DNA of 64,000 bases, taken from Nelumbo lutea. Taxonomy: Eukaryota; Streptophyta; Magnoliopsida; Proteales; Nelumbonaceae. Location of the stretch: the NCBI GenBank assembly GCA_022828595.1, contig JAKGHH010000002.1, forward strand, positions 44,300,222-44,364,221. Reading direction: 5' to 3'. Positions 24,834-35,797 of this stretch are shown here, piece after piece (within the stretch, counting starts at the first letter, position 1; every line of letters begins with the position of its first letter). A program made the position numbers and the translations under genes. The notes below the pieces were generated by a model. It was given only the letters and a program-made list of their open reading frames with translations, was not told where the DNA came from and searched no databases.

Positions 24834-25440
24834 ACGAACTGTTTAAAGGATCACTGGAAATTGATAATTCATTAGTTTCCAAGGTTCAACAACCAAATCG
24901 TAACTCAACAGGAGAATAGCTGGGCACACAACAATAACTCATTAAATTCCAATAGAAAACAATGGGTGGAAGCAAATTAACTTAGAAACTTGCTCCTCCA
25001 GTAACTATATTTCTGTCTTCTTACGAATTAAACTCAATCTAAATCGTTAAACCTATAACCCAGGCTATCAAATCAGCCACATTTCCAAATCAATATCAAG
25101 TAAGAAACAACAAATCTGTTTATTCATCTTAAATTTGCAAGACACAGGACAGTTAGTTGCATTACTATAAGTAAAAGAATCCAATTCTGCCGTTCAAATC
25201 AATCACAAAAAGAAAGAATAAACAAGAAATTTTAGCGCGTATTGCACAAAAATTTCAGTCCAGATAGAGATCCAATACCAGAGAAGCAGATCCAAATCGA
25301 TAGAAGGGGACAATGTGGAGAGATCAAGAGGTCTGCTCCCGTAAATTTCGCAAGCAGAAGACCGATACTAATGAAGACAGCAGCACAGAGGGAAACGCTA
25401 TCTTTCTCTCTCCCCTTCACTGTGTAGCTTCAAGTGTGAT
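24834..25440 (-). promoter_or_regulatory. 5' UTR with probable leader intron, and promoter of the kelch gene
   Basis: A CAG acceptor stands 10 bases before the start codon (minus strand TTTAAACAG then TTCGT and ATGGG), suggesting an intron inside the leader. A CT-rich first leader exon probably lies near 25230-25440. No clear TATA box was seen. This placement is inference. Confidence 0.4.
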
Positions 25441-26273
25441 TTATGTCTTTGCGAGAGACAAAGAAACGCCACAGCCCACGGCAAAGCTCTCGTCTCAAGT
25501 CTCTTTTGATGCTTTTACCCTCGTTTTCTGCCTCCAGGCTCCAGATTCCAGATCTCTCCGCCACGGCCCACGGCAAAACTTTCCAGAGTCAAAACTTCGC
25601 AAGGTAAAACGCCTCGGAAATGACTGACGAGAGGAGAGATCGGATGTGATCGTCCTTCAACGTCACTGGGCAGTCCTCCCTAAGGGTCCGTTTGGTTCAT
25701 TCCCCAAATGTGTGGGATTGTAGGAAAATTTACCTTACTAGAAACTTGAGAAATTTATGAAAAGGCTATTGTTGGCTTCTCCCATGCCAAATTGAAGTAA
25801 ATTTTAAACATGCCCGTATGATATGTTTAAGTAATAAACACCTGGCAAGTTTAGATGACACGTGGCATTATTTTGCCCCATGTTAACCTAACAAATGTTC
25901 ATTACAAATTTAAAATTTTGTTCACATCATAAAATGTTCATATACAACAACAAATTGACATAATAAGTGATGTTAAATAGACAAAATATGGTTTGGGATT
26001 TATATAACCCAACATATTTCTCATACTAAATAACATGAAAATACAAGTCTATAGTCTATAGATCCTATACTTGGTTGGTTTATAACCTTTCTTACCACCT
26101 AACATAATTCCCATAGAAAGTCGAAACTTCATCTTCAAGCCATTTAGCAAACATGGGAAAAACATGATATAAGGCTTACTATGGCAACGGTAACAAGCAT
26201 CCACTCCAGCTAGGGTGCCCCTGATGACAAGTTTACATCAATGCCAACCTCCTTCGCACAAGGACTTGATTCC
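25441..26273. other. Gene-free interval with a lone PIF-type end at 25683
   Basis: At 25683-25700 the sequence TAAGGGTCCGTTTGG is identical to the TAA plus left end of the element starting at 36718. No inverted partner was found to the right, so only one end of an old element remains. Otherwise the stretch is AT-rich with no exon seen. Confidence 0.45.
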
Positions 26274-26695
26274 TTAGGCTTAGTTTGGAAGGAGTATAAA
26301 TACAAATATATACATTATAAATCTATACAAAATCATATAAAACATAAAGTTTTGTGCTCTGTATATTTGTATTTGCACTCCTTTCAAATGGAGCCTCAGG
26401 TTCAGTTTGGAATGAGTATAAAAACAAATTTGTAGAGTACAAAACTTTATATTTTGTATGTATTTGCATTGTGTATATTCATATTTGTACTCTTTCCAAA
26501 TTGAACAAAGAATATAAATGCAATTATGTAGAGTATAAAACCTTGCATTTTGTATTATTTTACTTATATTTGTATTGTACAAATTTACATTTGTATTCCT
26601 TCCAAACTGAACCTAGGCTCAATTTAGAAAGTAGTATAAATGCAAATATATAGAGTGCAAAATCTTGTATTTTGTATTTGTACTATAGATATTTG
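26274..26695. repeat. Tandem cluster of 'GTTTGGAAGGAGTATAAATAC' MITEs
   Basis: Unit 1 has ends ggcttagtttggaaggagta and (inverted) ggctccatttgaaaggagtg. Unit 2 has ggttcagtttggaatgagta and gttcaatttggaaagagtac. Unit 3 ends accttc-type ttccttccaaactgaacc. Unit 4 starts ggctcaatttagaaagtagt and is split at 26696 by a hAT-type MITE; its other end is at 27355-27395 (ttccaagttgagcc). All share ATAAATxCAAATATxTA interiors and are probably one short inverted-repeat family inserted repeatedly. Confidence 0.7.
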
Positions 26696-27354
26696 CAATG
26701 TTTTTGAACCATCGTTGACCCGAATGGTCAGACCATTCGGCCCGAAAACTATTTGAGTAATCGGTTCTGTTTCATTCCTAACCCGTTCTTGGGTAAAAAA
26801 TCGTTGACTTTCTCAAAAAAACACTGGCTCAGGCGGTTGGACTGTCAACTCGTTTGACTCTAACTGCGGTTCACAGTATAAAGATGGAGGAGAAAAACAC
26901 ATGAACTCAGATCCGAGTTCGTGTCTCAGATCTGTGGAAGAAGAAGAAGAAGAAGAACTTGCAGAGAATCTCGAATTTGAGATCCGAGAACTTAAATCTC
27001 AGATCTCAAATCCGAGAATTCATATCTATGTCTGTTGCCACCGCTTCGTTGTTGTCAGTGACGTCGAACCATTCTCCACCTCTTCGTTCTTCTTCCCTCC
27101 TTCCTTTGCTTCCTCTTCTTTTCTTTTTTTTTCCTTTCTCCTTCATTTCTTTCTTTTCTTTCTTTCTTTCTTTTTTCTTTCTTTTTTTTTTCTTTCTCAG
27201 TTGAAATCTCTTCTCCACTCTAGTTCTCCTTTCTCAAATCTCATATAAAATATTTTCCCTAACCGAATATACAAACCGTTCAACCCAAATGGTCGAACTT
27301 CTGACCCGGAAACTGCTAGAACGGTTCCATTCCAAGTCAGTTTTTAAAACCTTG
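26696..27354. mobile_element. hAT-type MITE, 'CAAGGTTTTTAAAA' family, copy 2 (with CT-rich interior)
   Basis: The ends are CAATGTTTTTGAACC and (inverted) CAAGGTTTTAAAAACTG. Flanks GATATTTG (26688-26695) and CATATTTG (27355-27362) agree at 7 of 8. The insertion splits an older MITE. The interior has a GAAGAA run near 26938 and a long pure pyrimidine stretch near 27105-27200. An open frame over it is low-complexity Ser/Phe and is not counted as a gene. Confidence 0.72.
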
Positions 27355-27426
27355 CATATTTGTATTTGTACTTTTTCCAAGTTGAGCCTTACATGCTCTT
27401 TGTACAAAGGTGGATGGTTGAGCCCA

Positions 27427-27545
27427 GATTTCCTACCCACTCTCTACCCGCTGTGAATTGGAGCCACACATCTCTATTATGAATTGAGAGATGTGTGGCT
27501 GCAATTCACGCGGGTAGAGAGTGGGTAGGAAAAGTGAGTAGGAAA
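27427..27545. repeat. Near-perfect foldback hairpin
   Basis: Arms at about 27429-27475 and 27487-27532 pair over roughly 46 bases with one mismatch and one 1-base bulge, around an 11-13-base loop. The arm sequence includes tttcctacccactctctacc and ccacacatctct. Such tight pairing marks a recent MITE or a small-RNA precursor-like foldback. Confidence 0.8.
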
Positions 27546-27879
27546 TCCCGAGTGGGGATGGTTGTGTTGATACCCATTAAAGTGATACATGGGTTTCTTC
27601 ATAAGTGTGATAAGAGTAGTAAATGGTTGCACTAACGTTCTGTTTGGCAAGTCTTTTTCATAAGATCTCTCGATAGCTTAGATAGCCAAAAGATGTAATG
27701 AGGCTTGGGGTGTTGTCTTTAAAGATTTAGACCATTTGGTAAATATCTTAGTTTAGCATGATCTACCGAATTGTTAAATGAAAGATTTTAGATGCCTAAA
27801 GATAGAAAGCTTCATTTGAAGCCTCTAGAGTTTTGGTCATTTTGGGCTTTCTTAAACTTTTTAAGGCATAGGTCTTTTT

Positions 27880-28480
27880 GACTTCATGCTTGGGCAGCCC
27901 ACGCAAAGTGCGGGCTGTGTTGTGCTGGCCCGTGGGCCGTGCCGTCCTCCCTAGTGAAAACTATGGGGGTCGGCCCGGCATGGCTCATGGCCCAGGCCCG
28001 TGTTGTGCCACGGCCGATCTGGCTCGTGGGCCAAGCCTTGAGCTAGGTTGGGTTGTGCATCAGGCCAAAGATATTTATTTAAAAAAATTGACAAAAAACT
28101 TAAAATTGTAATTTTATATGAACTTTGTGTATACAATTGCTTATATATATAATAATTAAATAAGTTAGTATAATAAAACTAAAAAAACTATTTATTTTAT
28201 TAATATATTATATACTATATATTATTATATAATTATAATTTATATGATATTATATATATAATATATAGATATAAATAAAAAATATATGGGTTGTCTCGTG
28301 GGCCATGTTGGGTCGGGCTGTGGGCTGGGCTGTGCTGGCCGTGGGCCATGGATGGCACGGCCTGCTTGGTTGTGTCGTGCCGGGTCAACCCATGGACCTA
28401 AAACCCCAAGCCCAACACATGCCACATAATCGTGTCGGACCATGCTACCCACGGCCCGACACGACCCGATTTACACCTCT
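27880..28480. repeat. Two GC-rich 'GGGCCGTG' blocks around an AT-rich core
   Basis: Blocks at about 27888-28065 and 28290-28480 repeat ggcccgtgggcc, gtgggccatg and ggcccgacac-type words. Between them lies an AT-rich stretch (28075-28285). This resembles a plant repeat whose two ends are related, but I could not define terminal repeats or a target duplication. Confidence 0.4.
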
Positions 28481-28725
28481 ACTTTTCTTTGCCAAATATA
28501 GAAAGACCAAAATTTGGTCTTCCAAGCTTTGAAAAACCTAAAAAGCAAATAGTTTTTTAACTAGTAAAAGATGAAACTTCTATACCTCTTTTGCCCATCA
28601 ATTCAAAGAACAGTATAGCTAAACTTGTTCAACAGTATTTATATGATTTCATATGGAATTTCATCCAATTGGCATGACCTATCAAGTAGTCATAGCTTGT
28701 AAAGAAACTTTCGTTCAAACCATTC

Positions 28726-28763
28726 ATTATATATATATATATATTTTCGTTCAAACCATTCAT

Positions 28764-28790
<27 letters not shown>
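28726..28790. repeat. (TA)n microsatellite with duplicated unique unit
   Basis: Two TA runs are separated by a second copy of tttcgttcaaaccattcat, which also precedes the first run. It looks like slippage or duplication of the whole motif. Confidence 0.8.
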
Positions 28791-28794
<4 letters not shown>

Positions 28795-28911
28795 ATAACT
28801 ATTATATTCAAAAGGGGCAAAAGGGAGGAGGATATACATGAGAGGATGTACAAAAAAAAAAAAAAATTCTATCCACACATCAAATTTAGCCAAAAGATCC
28901 GTAAGTTCAGC

Positions 28912-29299
28912 TAGGGGTGTCAATTGGACTGGATTTAATCCAATCAATTCAATCCAATGTGACTCCATTATATATGGACCTGGTCCAATCTAATGAATGT
29001 TTTAGACCAATTTGGACCGGTCCAATTCAATATTTGGACTGTTCAATCTGTTCAAAATCATTTTAATTAAGATTGGTTTCAACTCAAACTCGGTCCATTG
29101 ACACCTATATATTCTTATCTTATATTAGTGGATCAGATATTGGTTTAATCCAACCGAATCTAATATAAATTTATTACGGATGAACCAGGTCCACTCCGAT
29201 CTAATAAATATTTTGGAGCGGATTGGTCCAATCCAATATGTTTTGTTGGTCCGTCCAATCTCTCCAAATTGATTTAAAACCAGTCTCTTGACACCCTTA
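28912..29299. mobile_element. hAT-type MITE, 'TAGGGGTGTCAATTGG' family, copy 1
   Basis: Left end TAGGGGTGTCAATTGGAC; inverted right end TAAGGGTGTCAAGAGAC. GTTCAGCT is present on both sides (28905-28912 and 29301-29308), an 8-bp target duplication typical of hAT elements; the exact border shifts by a base depending on alignment. The interior is made of ggtccaatcc-type words and has no gene. Confidence 0.82.
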
Positions 29300-29518
29300 G
29301 GTTCAGCTCCCTTGGGTGAGTGAGGAGGGGCCATGGCTGATTTCAATATGGGAAGAATGAATAATCTCTATTAAATTCCTTTCAAGATAAGCATACCTGA
29401 AACCTTTGAACTGATCAAAGGAGACAAGCCTGGAAAAGGTGCACGAAAAATTTCTTTATCTAATGGCTTCCTCCTTGCAAGCTTGTTGTCAAAACTTCTC
29501 CTATTTCATTCATCTCAG

Positions 29519-29550
<32 letters not shown>

Positions 29551-30367
29551 TTATTTATTAATGGTCACCAAGAAAAAAAAAACTGTTAGTTTCTAGTTTT
29601 AAATTTCATGGTTCAAAGAAAAAAAAAGTCCCGATGCTTCGTCCAAACACTCCAAACCATATAGTATGGAAGTCTCAACTTCATCTGAAACCATGGTTTC
29701 TTCAAATATATCTCCACTACACAATAAGTCATCACCCTACTCTCATATTCAAATAAGAAGTCAAATGCTACGGAACATCCATCCAAGATCATGACATCTG
29801 CATACAACTTATTTGCAAAAAGACTAGTCCCTCTCAATAGTAGGTGGGTGCCTTTCCAAGATTTACAGCAATATCCTAGATTTGTTTAACCACAATGGAA
29901 GCATATGACTTCTATTTCTCTGGACTCTTTGCCTCAATAGAACTATTTTCCCTCTTCCCACCACCGGCCTTGGCTGAAGAGTGGGATCCCCTGCATTGTT
30001 ATCTACATTATTGAACTCTTCAAATACCGATTCAACATTGGGTGTGTTAGTACTCATCACTAAGACTGCATCCTCCCTACCAATCTCCACAGGCTTATGC
30101 CAATTGGTCGTAGCTATGAATATTTTTCCTTTTAATCTGTCGTATTTCGAAGTGTACATGTTCTTTTGATTATCATATTAAATCCCATAGTTCATTATGA
30201 ATAAGTGAACTATAGCCCATTGGAAACTGATATTCACTGTAGATTACCTCAATGTAGGCATTACAAAAGTTGGATTCTACATCAACAATCTTGATGGCAT
30301 CGTTTCATGAGAATCCATTAGAATTGATGAGGTTCTTCATTGTCCAAAAATTCCTCTTTATAGTTTT
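29300..30367. other. Sequence left of the gypsy insertion; unassigned frame at 29863-30159
   Basis: A minus-strand frame of 98 codons (29863-30159) has mixed composition (GREDAVLVMSTNTPNVES, LQPRPVVGRGK) and might be an old transposon protein fragment, but I do not recognise it. The gypsy element at 30373 interrupts this sequence, which resumes at 35798. Confidence 0.35.
29519..29546. repeat. (AT)n microsatellite
   Basis: About 14 AT units are followed by TTTATTTATTTATT. Confidence 0.9.
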
Positions 30368-30372
30368 TAACT

Positions 30373-30812
30373 TGATGGAGACCCATCTCAAGGCCCATCT
30401 CATCATCTAGGCGGCAACTCATGGGATAAGAGTCACATGCAGGATAAGGATAATTCCAAGATTCAAGATTCAAGATAATTCAAGATAATCCCAAGAAGAA
30501 AGGATAACCCATGCATGGGTCGATCCAGGGAGATCGGACGGTGGAGATCGAGGCAACCTCTAAAAAGACTTCGATCCGAGCTAGAAGATTAGTTGTTTAG
30601 ATCACTTACAATTTTCTTTCCTAGTTGTTCTACAATTTTCCAGATGTATTATAAATACAGTTATTTCTAAGCTAATAGACATTCAAGTTTTTCGTCAACT
30701 TTTCTCTCTCCTAAGAGATTCACGTATAGTTCTCTTTGGCTTCATTGCGAAGCCTTGCGTTCGCCCGGTGCTTGCATAGCCAGCCCGGTTTCATTGCTTC
30801 CACGCTGCGTCA
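30373..30812 (+). repeat. Gypsy 5' LTR
   Basis: Starts TGATGGAGACCC and ends CTGCGTCA (440 bp). It contains ATTATAAATACAG near 30650, a candidate TATA box, upstream of a CT-rich leader. Confidence 0.93.
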
Positions 30813-30814
30813 GG

Positions 30815-30826
30815 TGGTATTAGAGC
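30815..30826 (+). other. Gypsy primer-binding site
   Basis: TGGTATTAGAGC, one mismatch from the initiator tRNA-Met complement TGGTATCAGAGC, two bases after the LTR. Confidence 0.88.
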
Positions 30827-30844
30827 GGGAGTTCACCCAGTCAA

Positions 30845-32030
30845 ATGGCCAACCAAGACGGTAGCAGTTGCAACCAACCCCGCGACAGAGATCAGGGGTT
30901 ACAAGCTGTTTGGAGAGCAATCAAAGAGCAGTGCACAACAACACGTAACATCAAACAACAGTTGGCAGAGATCGCTGGACAACTGCGGACCTTGTTACGG
31001 GAGGATGTTCCACAGAACTGGGAGAATCCGTATCCAATCGAAGGAGACGACCACAGTAGACCACTCGTCAATCCTGTACCCTGCACCCTGTTCTTGACGA
31101 TGACAGTGACGATGAGTTAGAACTCGGTGTTGCTCCAGTTAATCTCGGCGACAGCAGAAATGGCAGGAATTGGCGCAACCCCGATAATTTTAATCCCAGA
31201 CAAAATAATGATGAATTTAAACTCAAGGTAGATATTCCTACTTTTAGTGGGGATCTGGATATAGAGGGCCTTCTAGAATGGATCATAGAGGTTGACCGTT
31301 TCTTCGAGTACATGGAGATCCCAGAAGAACGAAGGGTGAAATTAATAGCTTTCCAATTGAAGGGAAGCGCATTTGTCTGGTGGGAACGGATGAGAGAGAC
31401 TCGGATCAGAGAAGGAAGGGGTCCTGTTCGAACCTGGAGGTGCATGAAGCAATTAAGAAGATGTAGATTTTTACCCCTAGATTATGAGCAATATATGTTT
31501 GAATCATATCAACGATGTGCATAGGGTTCAAGAAGTGCAATGAATATACATCTGAATTTTCTAAGATTGGCTGAACGAAATCAGCTATCTGAAAGTGATA
31601 ACCAGCAGGTAGCCCGTTATCTGAGCGGTTTGAAACCAGTTATCAGAGACAAAATTGGCGTTCAGATGGTTCTTAGTGTACAAGAAGCAAGGAACCTAGC
31701 CTTGAAGGTTGAATTAATGTTCCAAGAGAAGACACGTAGTGATAATTACCGCCGGTACAGTGGGAGCGACAACAGACCAGCAACTGTCGACAGAAGCAAA
31801 TCAGTCCCAAGAGCACAACCTTCTCACCCGGCAAATACAGCTAACGCCAGTAAAGCCATTACAGGAGGAAATACTCGAGATAACCCTTCCAACCCTCATA
31901 AACCCAGTAACCCCTATGCAAAACCTGCTCATTTTAAATTCTTTAAGTGCAATGAAGTTGGGCATAGGTCCAGTGGCTGTCCCAGACGAAAGGCAGCTAA
32001 CATGGTAGAGAGGGAGGTAAGAAGATGTTG
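30845..32030 (+). pseudogene. gag: Gypsy gag, several lesions
   Basis: The start is MANQDGSSCNQPRDRD at 30845. The frame is lost near 31080, and conserved gag resumes with VDIPTFSGDLDIEGLLEWI and a later FVWWERMRETR. A TAG at 31522-31524 follows ESYQRCA, and paired small indels around 31533-31560 shift and then restore frame before FLRLAERNQLSESDNQQVAR. The zinc knuckle is at the end: CNEVGHRSSGC, with the first Cys changed (FKFFKCNE), so it is imperfect. Gag forms the particle around element RNA. Confidence 0.9.
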
Positions 32031-32039
32031 AAGAGGAGG

Positions 32040-35000
32040 TATATTGTGGGCCTGATGGAGAAGACGAAGAAGGTCCCTATGAGCATGAAGAATACACATG
32101 TTTTGTGAGGAAATTAATGCTGTCCCAAAGAAGCAAAGATACCACTCAACGACACCGACTGTTCCGTACCAGATGCATTGTACAAGGTAAATTATTCGAT
32201 TTAATTATTGATAGTGGCAATCAGGAAAATATTATTTATAGGGATGTCATATAGAAATTGCAACTAATTCTTGAAAAACATCCAAACCCATACACAATTG
32301 GGTGGATCAAGGAAGTCGGTGGTGTATGGGTGGAGGAACGCTGCAAGGTCCCATTCTCCATTGGTAAGTACTCTGATGAAGTATATTGTGATATTGTAGA
32401 TATGAATGCTTGCCATATTTTGTTAGGGAGGCATTGGCAGTTTGATACAGATGCAAGACACCTGGGTAAGAAGAATACCTACCAACTCGAGAAAGAGGGT
32501 GTACGTTACACCTTATTACCTATGGCAGAAAGGAATACCCCAAAGGCCCCAAAAACATATGAGAAAAATTTCCTTACTATTACACATCACCATGCGGAAT
32601 TTGTAAAAGAATGTAAGGATACCCGCGAGATCCATTTGTTGGTAGTGAAGGGAGAAAGTGAGGATGAGACACTGGAAGAAAATAAAATTCCAGTGGAAGT
32701 GCAGGGACTATTTGATGAGTTTTCATGATGTAGTTCCAGAGGAGTTACCTAAAAGACTCCCACCCATGCGAGATATACAATACCATATTGATTTTGTTCC
32801 TGGTGCTAGCCTACCTAATCTACCACATTACAGGATGAGTCCTAAAGAAAATGAAATCTTACGGGAAAAGGTAGAAGAATTGTTGAAAAATGGGCATATT
32901 CAAGTCAGTAATGAGTCCTGGCGCAGTACCAGCATTGTTAACACCAAAAAATGATGGAAGTTGGAAGATGTGTGTCGACAGCAGGGCTATTAATAAAATC
33001 ACTATTTGCTACAAATTCCCCATTCCCAGGTTGGATGACATGCTAGATCAGCTTGATGGAGCTATAGTATTTTCAAAAATTGATCTCAGGAGTGGGTACC
33101 ATCAGATCAGGATCCATCCCGGAGACAAATGGAAGACAACCTTCAAAACTAGAGATGGACCGTTCGAATGGTTAGTCATGCCCTTTGGACTAGCCAACGC
33201 CCCCAACACCTTCATGAGGCTAATGAATCAGGTACCGCGTCCTTTTATTGGGAAATTTATTGTGGTATATTTTGATGACATTTTGATTTATAGCAAATCC
33301 ATCACTGAACACATGGGACATATCAGGGATGTATTAAAAGCATTAAGGGAAAATAAATTATATGCTAATTTAAAGAAGTGCACTTTCTTGAGCGATAATT
33401 TGTTGTTCCTAGAATTCATTATAAGCAATGATGGAATTAAGGTCGATGAAGAGAAGGTGAAAGCCATTAGGGAGTGGCCGACCCCATCAAATATCACGGA
33501 AGTAAGGCGTTTCCCTGGTTTAGCAACTTTCTTCAAGCGATTTATCAAACACTTTAGTAGTATTGCAGCTTTCATCACTAAGTGTTTGAAAAAGGGGAAG
33601 TTTCAGTGGGGAGAAGAACAAGAGCAAAGTTTTGCCCTCATAAAAGAAAAACTATGTACTGCTCCTATCCTTGCCTTACCAAGCTTTGATAAACTATTTG
33701 AAGTAGAATGTGATGCCAGTGGAGTTGGCATAGGGGCTGTATTGTCCCAAGAGAAGAGACCCATTGCCTTCTTTAGTGAAAAGTTATGTGAAGCCAAGAA
33801 GAAGTGGTCCACCTATGATAAGGAATTCTATGTTGTAATTAGAGCCTTGAAAACATGGGAACATTATTTAATTGCAAAAGAATTTGTTTTTTACACCGAC
33901 CACCAAGCTCTTAAGTATCTCAATCAACAGAAGCAGTTGAAGAGTGATCTGCATGCAAGATGGTCTACTTTCCTTAATAAATTCACATACAAAATTATGT
34001 ATAAGGTTGGACAGCAAAATACAGTGGCCAATGCTCTTAGTAGACGTGTAGCCCTCATCAAGACCTTCAGTATTGAGATTGTGGGTTTTGAGTGCTTAAA
34101 GGACCTATTCGCCCAAGATGAGGACTTCCAACAGGTATGGGAAAAATGTATGAATAGACAACCAGCAGATGATTTTTACATTCATGATGGGTTCCTTATG
34201 AAAGGGGAACAGTTGTGCATCCCTTGCACCTCCCTCCGCGAAAAGGTCATCAGGGATTTGCATGGGAGAGGATTGGCCAGTCACCTTGGGAGAAACAAAA
34301 CAATTAAAACAGTCAAAGGGCATTACTATTGGCCGAAATTAAGAAGGGATGTGACTACTATAGTGAATAGATGCTATACCTGTCAGACAGCCAAGGGACA
34401 GACCCAGAATATAGGACTCTACATGCCTCTACCTGTCCTACTGCATTTTGGGAAGACTTGTCCATGGATTTCGTGCTAGGTTTGCCCCAAAATCCGAGAA
34501 ATATGGATTTCGTCTTCGTAGTGGTTGACCGGTTCTCAAAGATGGTTCATTTCCTTCCATGCAAGAAGACAACAGATGCAACAGCAACAACCAAGTTATT
34601 TTTCAGAGAAATTGTCCGTTTACATGGGGTACCTAAGACCATCACATCAGGTAGAGATACGAGGTTCTTAAGTCACTTCTGGATGACCCTGTGGAGGCTA
34701 TTTGACTCATCATTGAATTTCAGCAGTACAACGCATCCACAGACGGACAGACAGACAGAGGTGGTGAATCGGACCCTTGGTAATTTGATCCGCAGTATCT
34801 GTAGGGAGAGACCAAAGCAGTGGGATTTCGCCATAGCACAGGCCGAATTCGCCTACAATAATGCAGTCCATAGCTCTACAGGTAGATCTTCGTTCTCCAT
34901 TGTCTATATGAAGGTTCCTAATCATGCGTTGGACTTAGTGAAGCTACCCAGAGTAGCCAGTGCCTCGACAGAACAACTGGCAGAGCAGATCCAGTCCGTC

Positions 35001-35486
35001 CAAAATGTCGTAAGGCAGAAACTAGAGCAAACCAACGCAAAATACAAGATGGCGGCAGATAAGCAAAGCCGACACCAAGTATTTGACGTCGGTGATGAAG
35101 TTATGGTGTTTTTGAGAAAGGAACGGATTCCCGTGGGGAAGTATAACAAGCTACAGTCTCAGAAGTACGATCCATACAAGATCATGAAGAAAATCAACGA
35201 CAATGCTTATGTCATAGACTTGCTGGATCACATGGGCATCTCTAAGACATTTAATGTTGCTGACCTGCATCAATACCTACCCGAGGCAACACTTGCATAT
35301 CCCAGTCACGACTCGGGGTCGAGTTCTTTCCAAGTGGGGGAGAATGATGGAGACCCATCTCAAGGCCCATCTCATCATCTAGGTGGCAACTCATGGGAAA
35401 AGAGTCACATGCAGGATAAGGATAATTCCAAGATCCAAGATCCAAGATTCAAGATAGTTCAAGATAATCCCAAGAAGAAAGGATAA
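32040..35486 (+). pseudogene. pol: Gypsy pol (protease, RT, RNase H, integrase), at least three frameshifts
   Basis: Protease has LFDLIIDSGNQENIIYRD followed by a stop at 32251-32253. Reverse transcriptase starts around 32730 with a frame change near 32700 and another near 32900-32950. The active site is [11 protein letters not shown] near 33262-33294. RNase H has [18 protein letters not shown], and [12 protein letters not shown] follows. The integrase zinc region ends [11 protein letters not shown] further shift lies near 34400-34446. The integrase core starts [11 protein letters not shown], but the second catalytic Asp is replaced: TSGRDTRF where the family has S-D-R-D. QNxVNRTLG-type residues with the Glu region follow. 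The C-terminus ends [11 protein letters not shown], and no chromodomain was recognised. Confidence 0.92.
35332..35344 (+). other. Gypsy polypurine tract
   Basis: AAGTGGGGGAGAA lies directly before the 3' LTR and would prime plus-strand synthesis. Confidence 0.8.
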
Positions 35487-35792
35487 CCCATGCATGGATC
35501 AATCCAGGGAGATCAGACGGTGGAGATCGAGGCAACCTCCAAGAAGACTTCGATCCTAGCTAGAAGATTAGTTGTTTAGATCACTTACAATTTTCTTTCC
35601 TAGTTGCTCTACAATTTTCTAGATGTATTATAAATACAGTTATTTCCAAGCTAATAGACATTCAAGTTTTTCGCCAACTTTTCTCTCTCCTAAGAGATTC
35701 ACGTATAGTTCTCTTCGGTTTCACTGCGAAACCTTGCGTTCGCCCGGTGCTTGCATAGCCAGCCCGGTTTTCATTGCTTCTACGCTGCGTCA
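35345..35792 (+). repeat. Gypsy 3' LTR
   Basis: Starts TGATGGAGACCC and ends CTGCGTCA (448 bp). It is 8 bases longer than the 5' LTR, mainly by one extra copy of a 7-8-base 'caagatc' unit. Confidence 0.93.
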
Positions 35793-35797
35793 TAACT

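Larger units (their letters stand above)
30373..35792 (+). mobile_element. Complete Ty3/gypsy retrotransposon, inactive
   Basis: Order is LTR, PBS, gag, protease, reverse transcriptase, RNase H, integrase, PPT, LTR: the Ty3/gypsy order. A perfect 5-bp duplication TAACT flanks it (30368-30372 and 35793-35797). The LTRs differ by about 20 substitutions plus two small indels over 440 bases by eye (about 4-5%), so insertion is fairly recent. Most differences are transitions. Several frameshifts and stops, plus a lost integrase Asp, make it non-autonomous. Confidence 0.95.

Noticed and set aside
26901..27248. 115-codon plus frame over the CT-rich stretch
   Set aside because: It is low-complexity Ser/Phe sequence from a pyrimidine tract inside a MITE and has no domain or gene signals.
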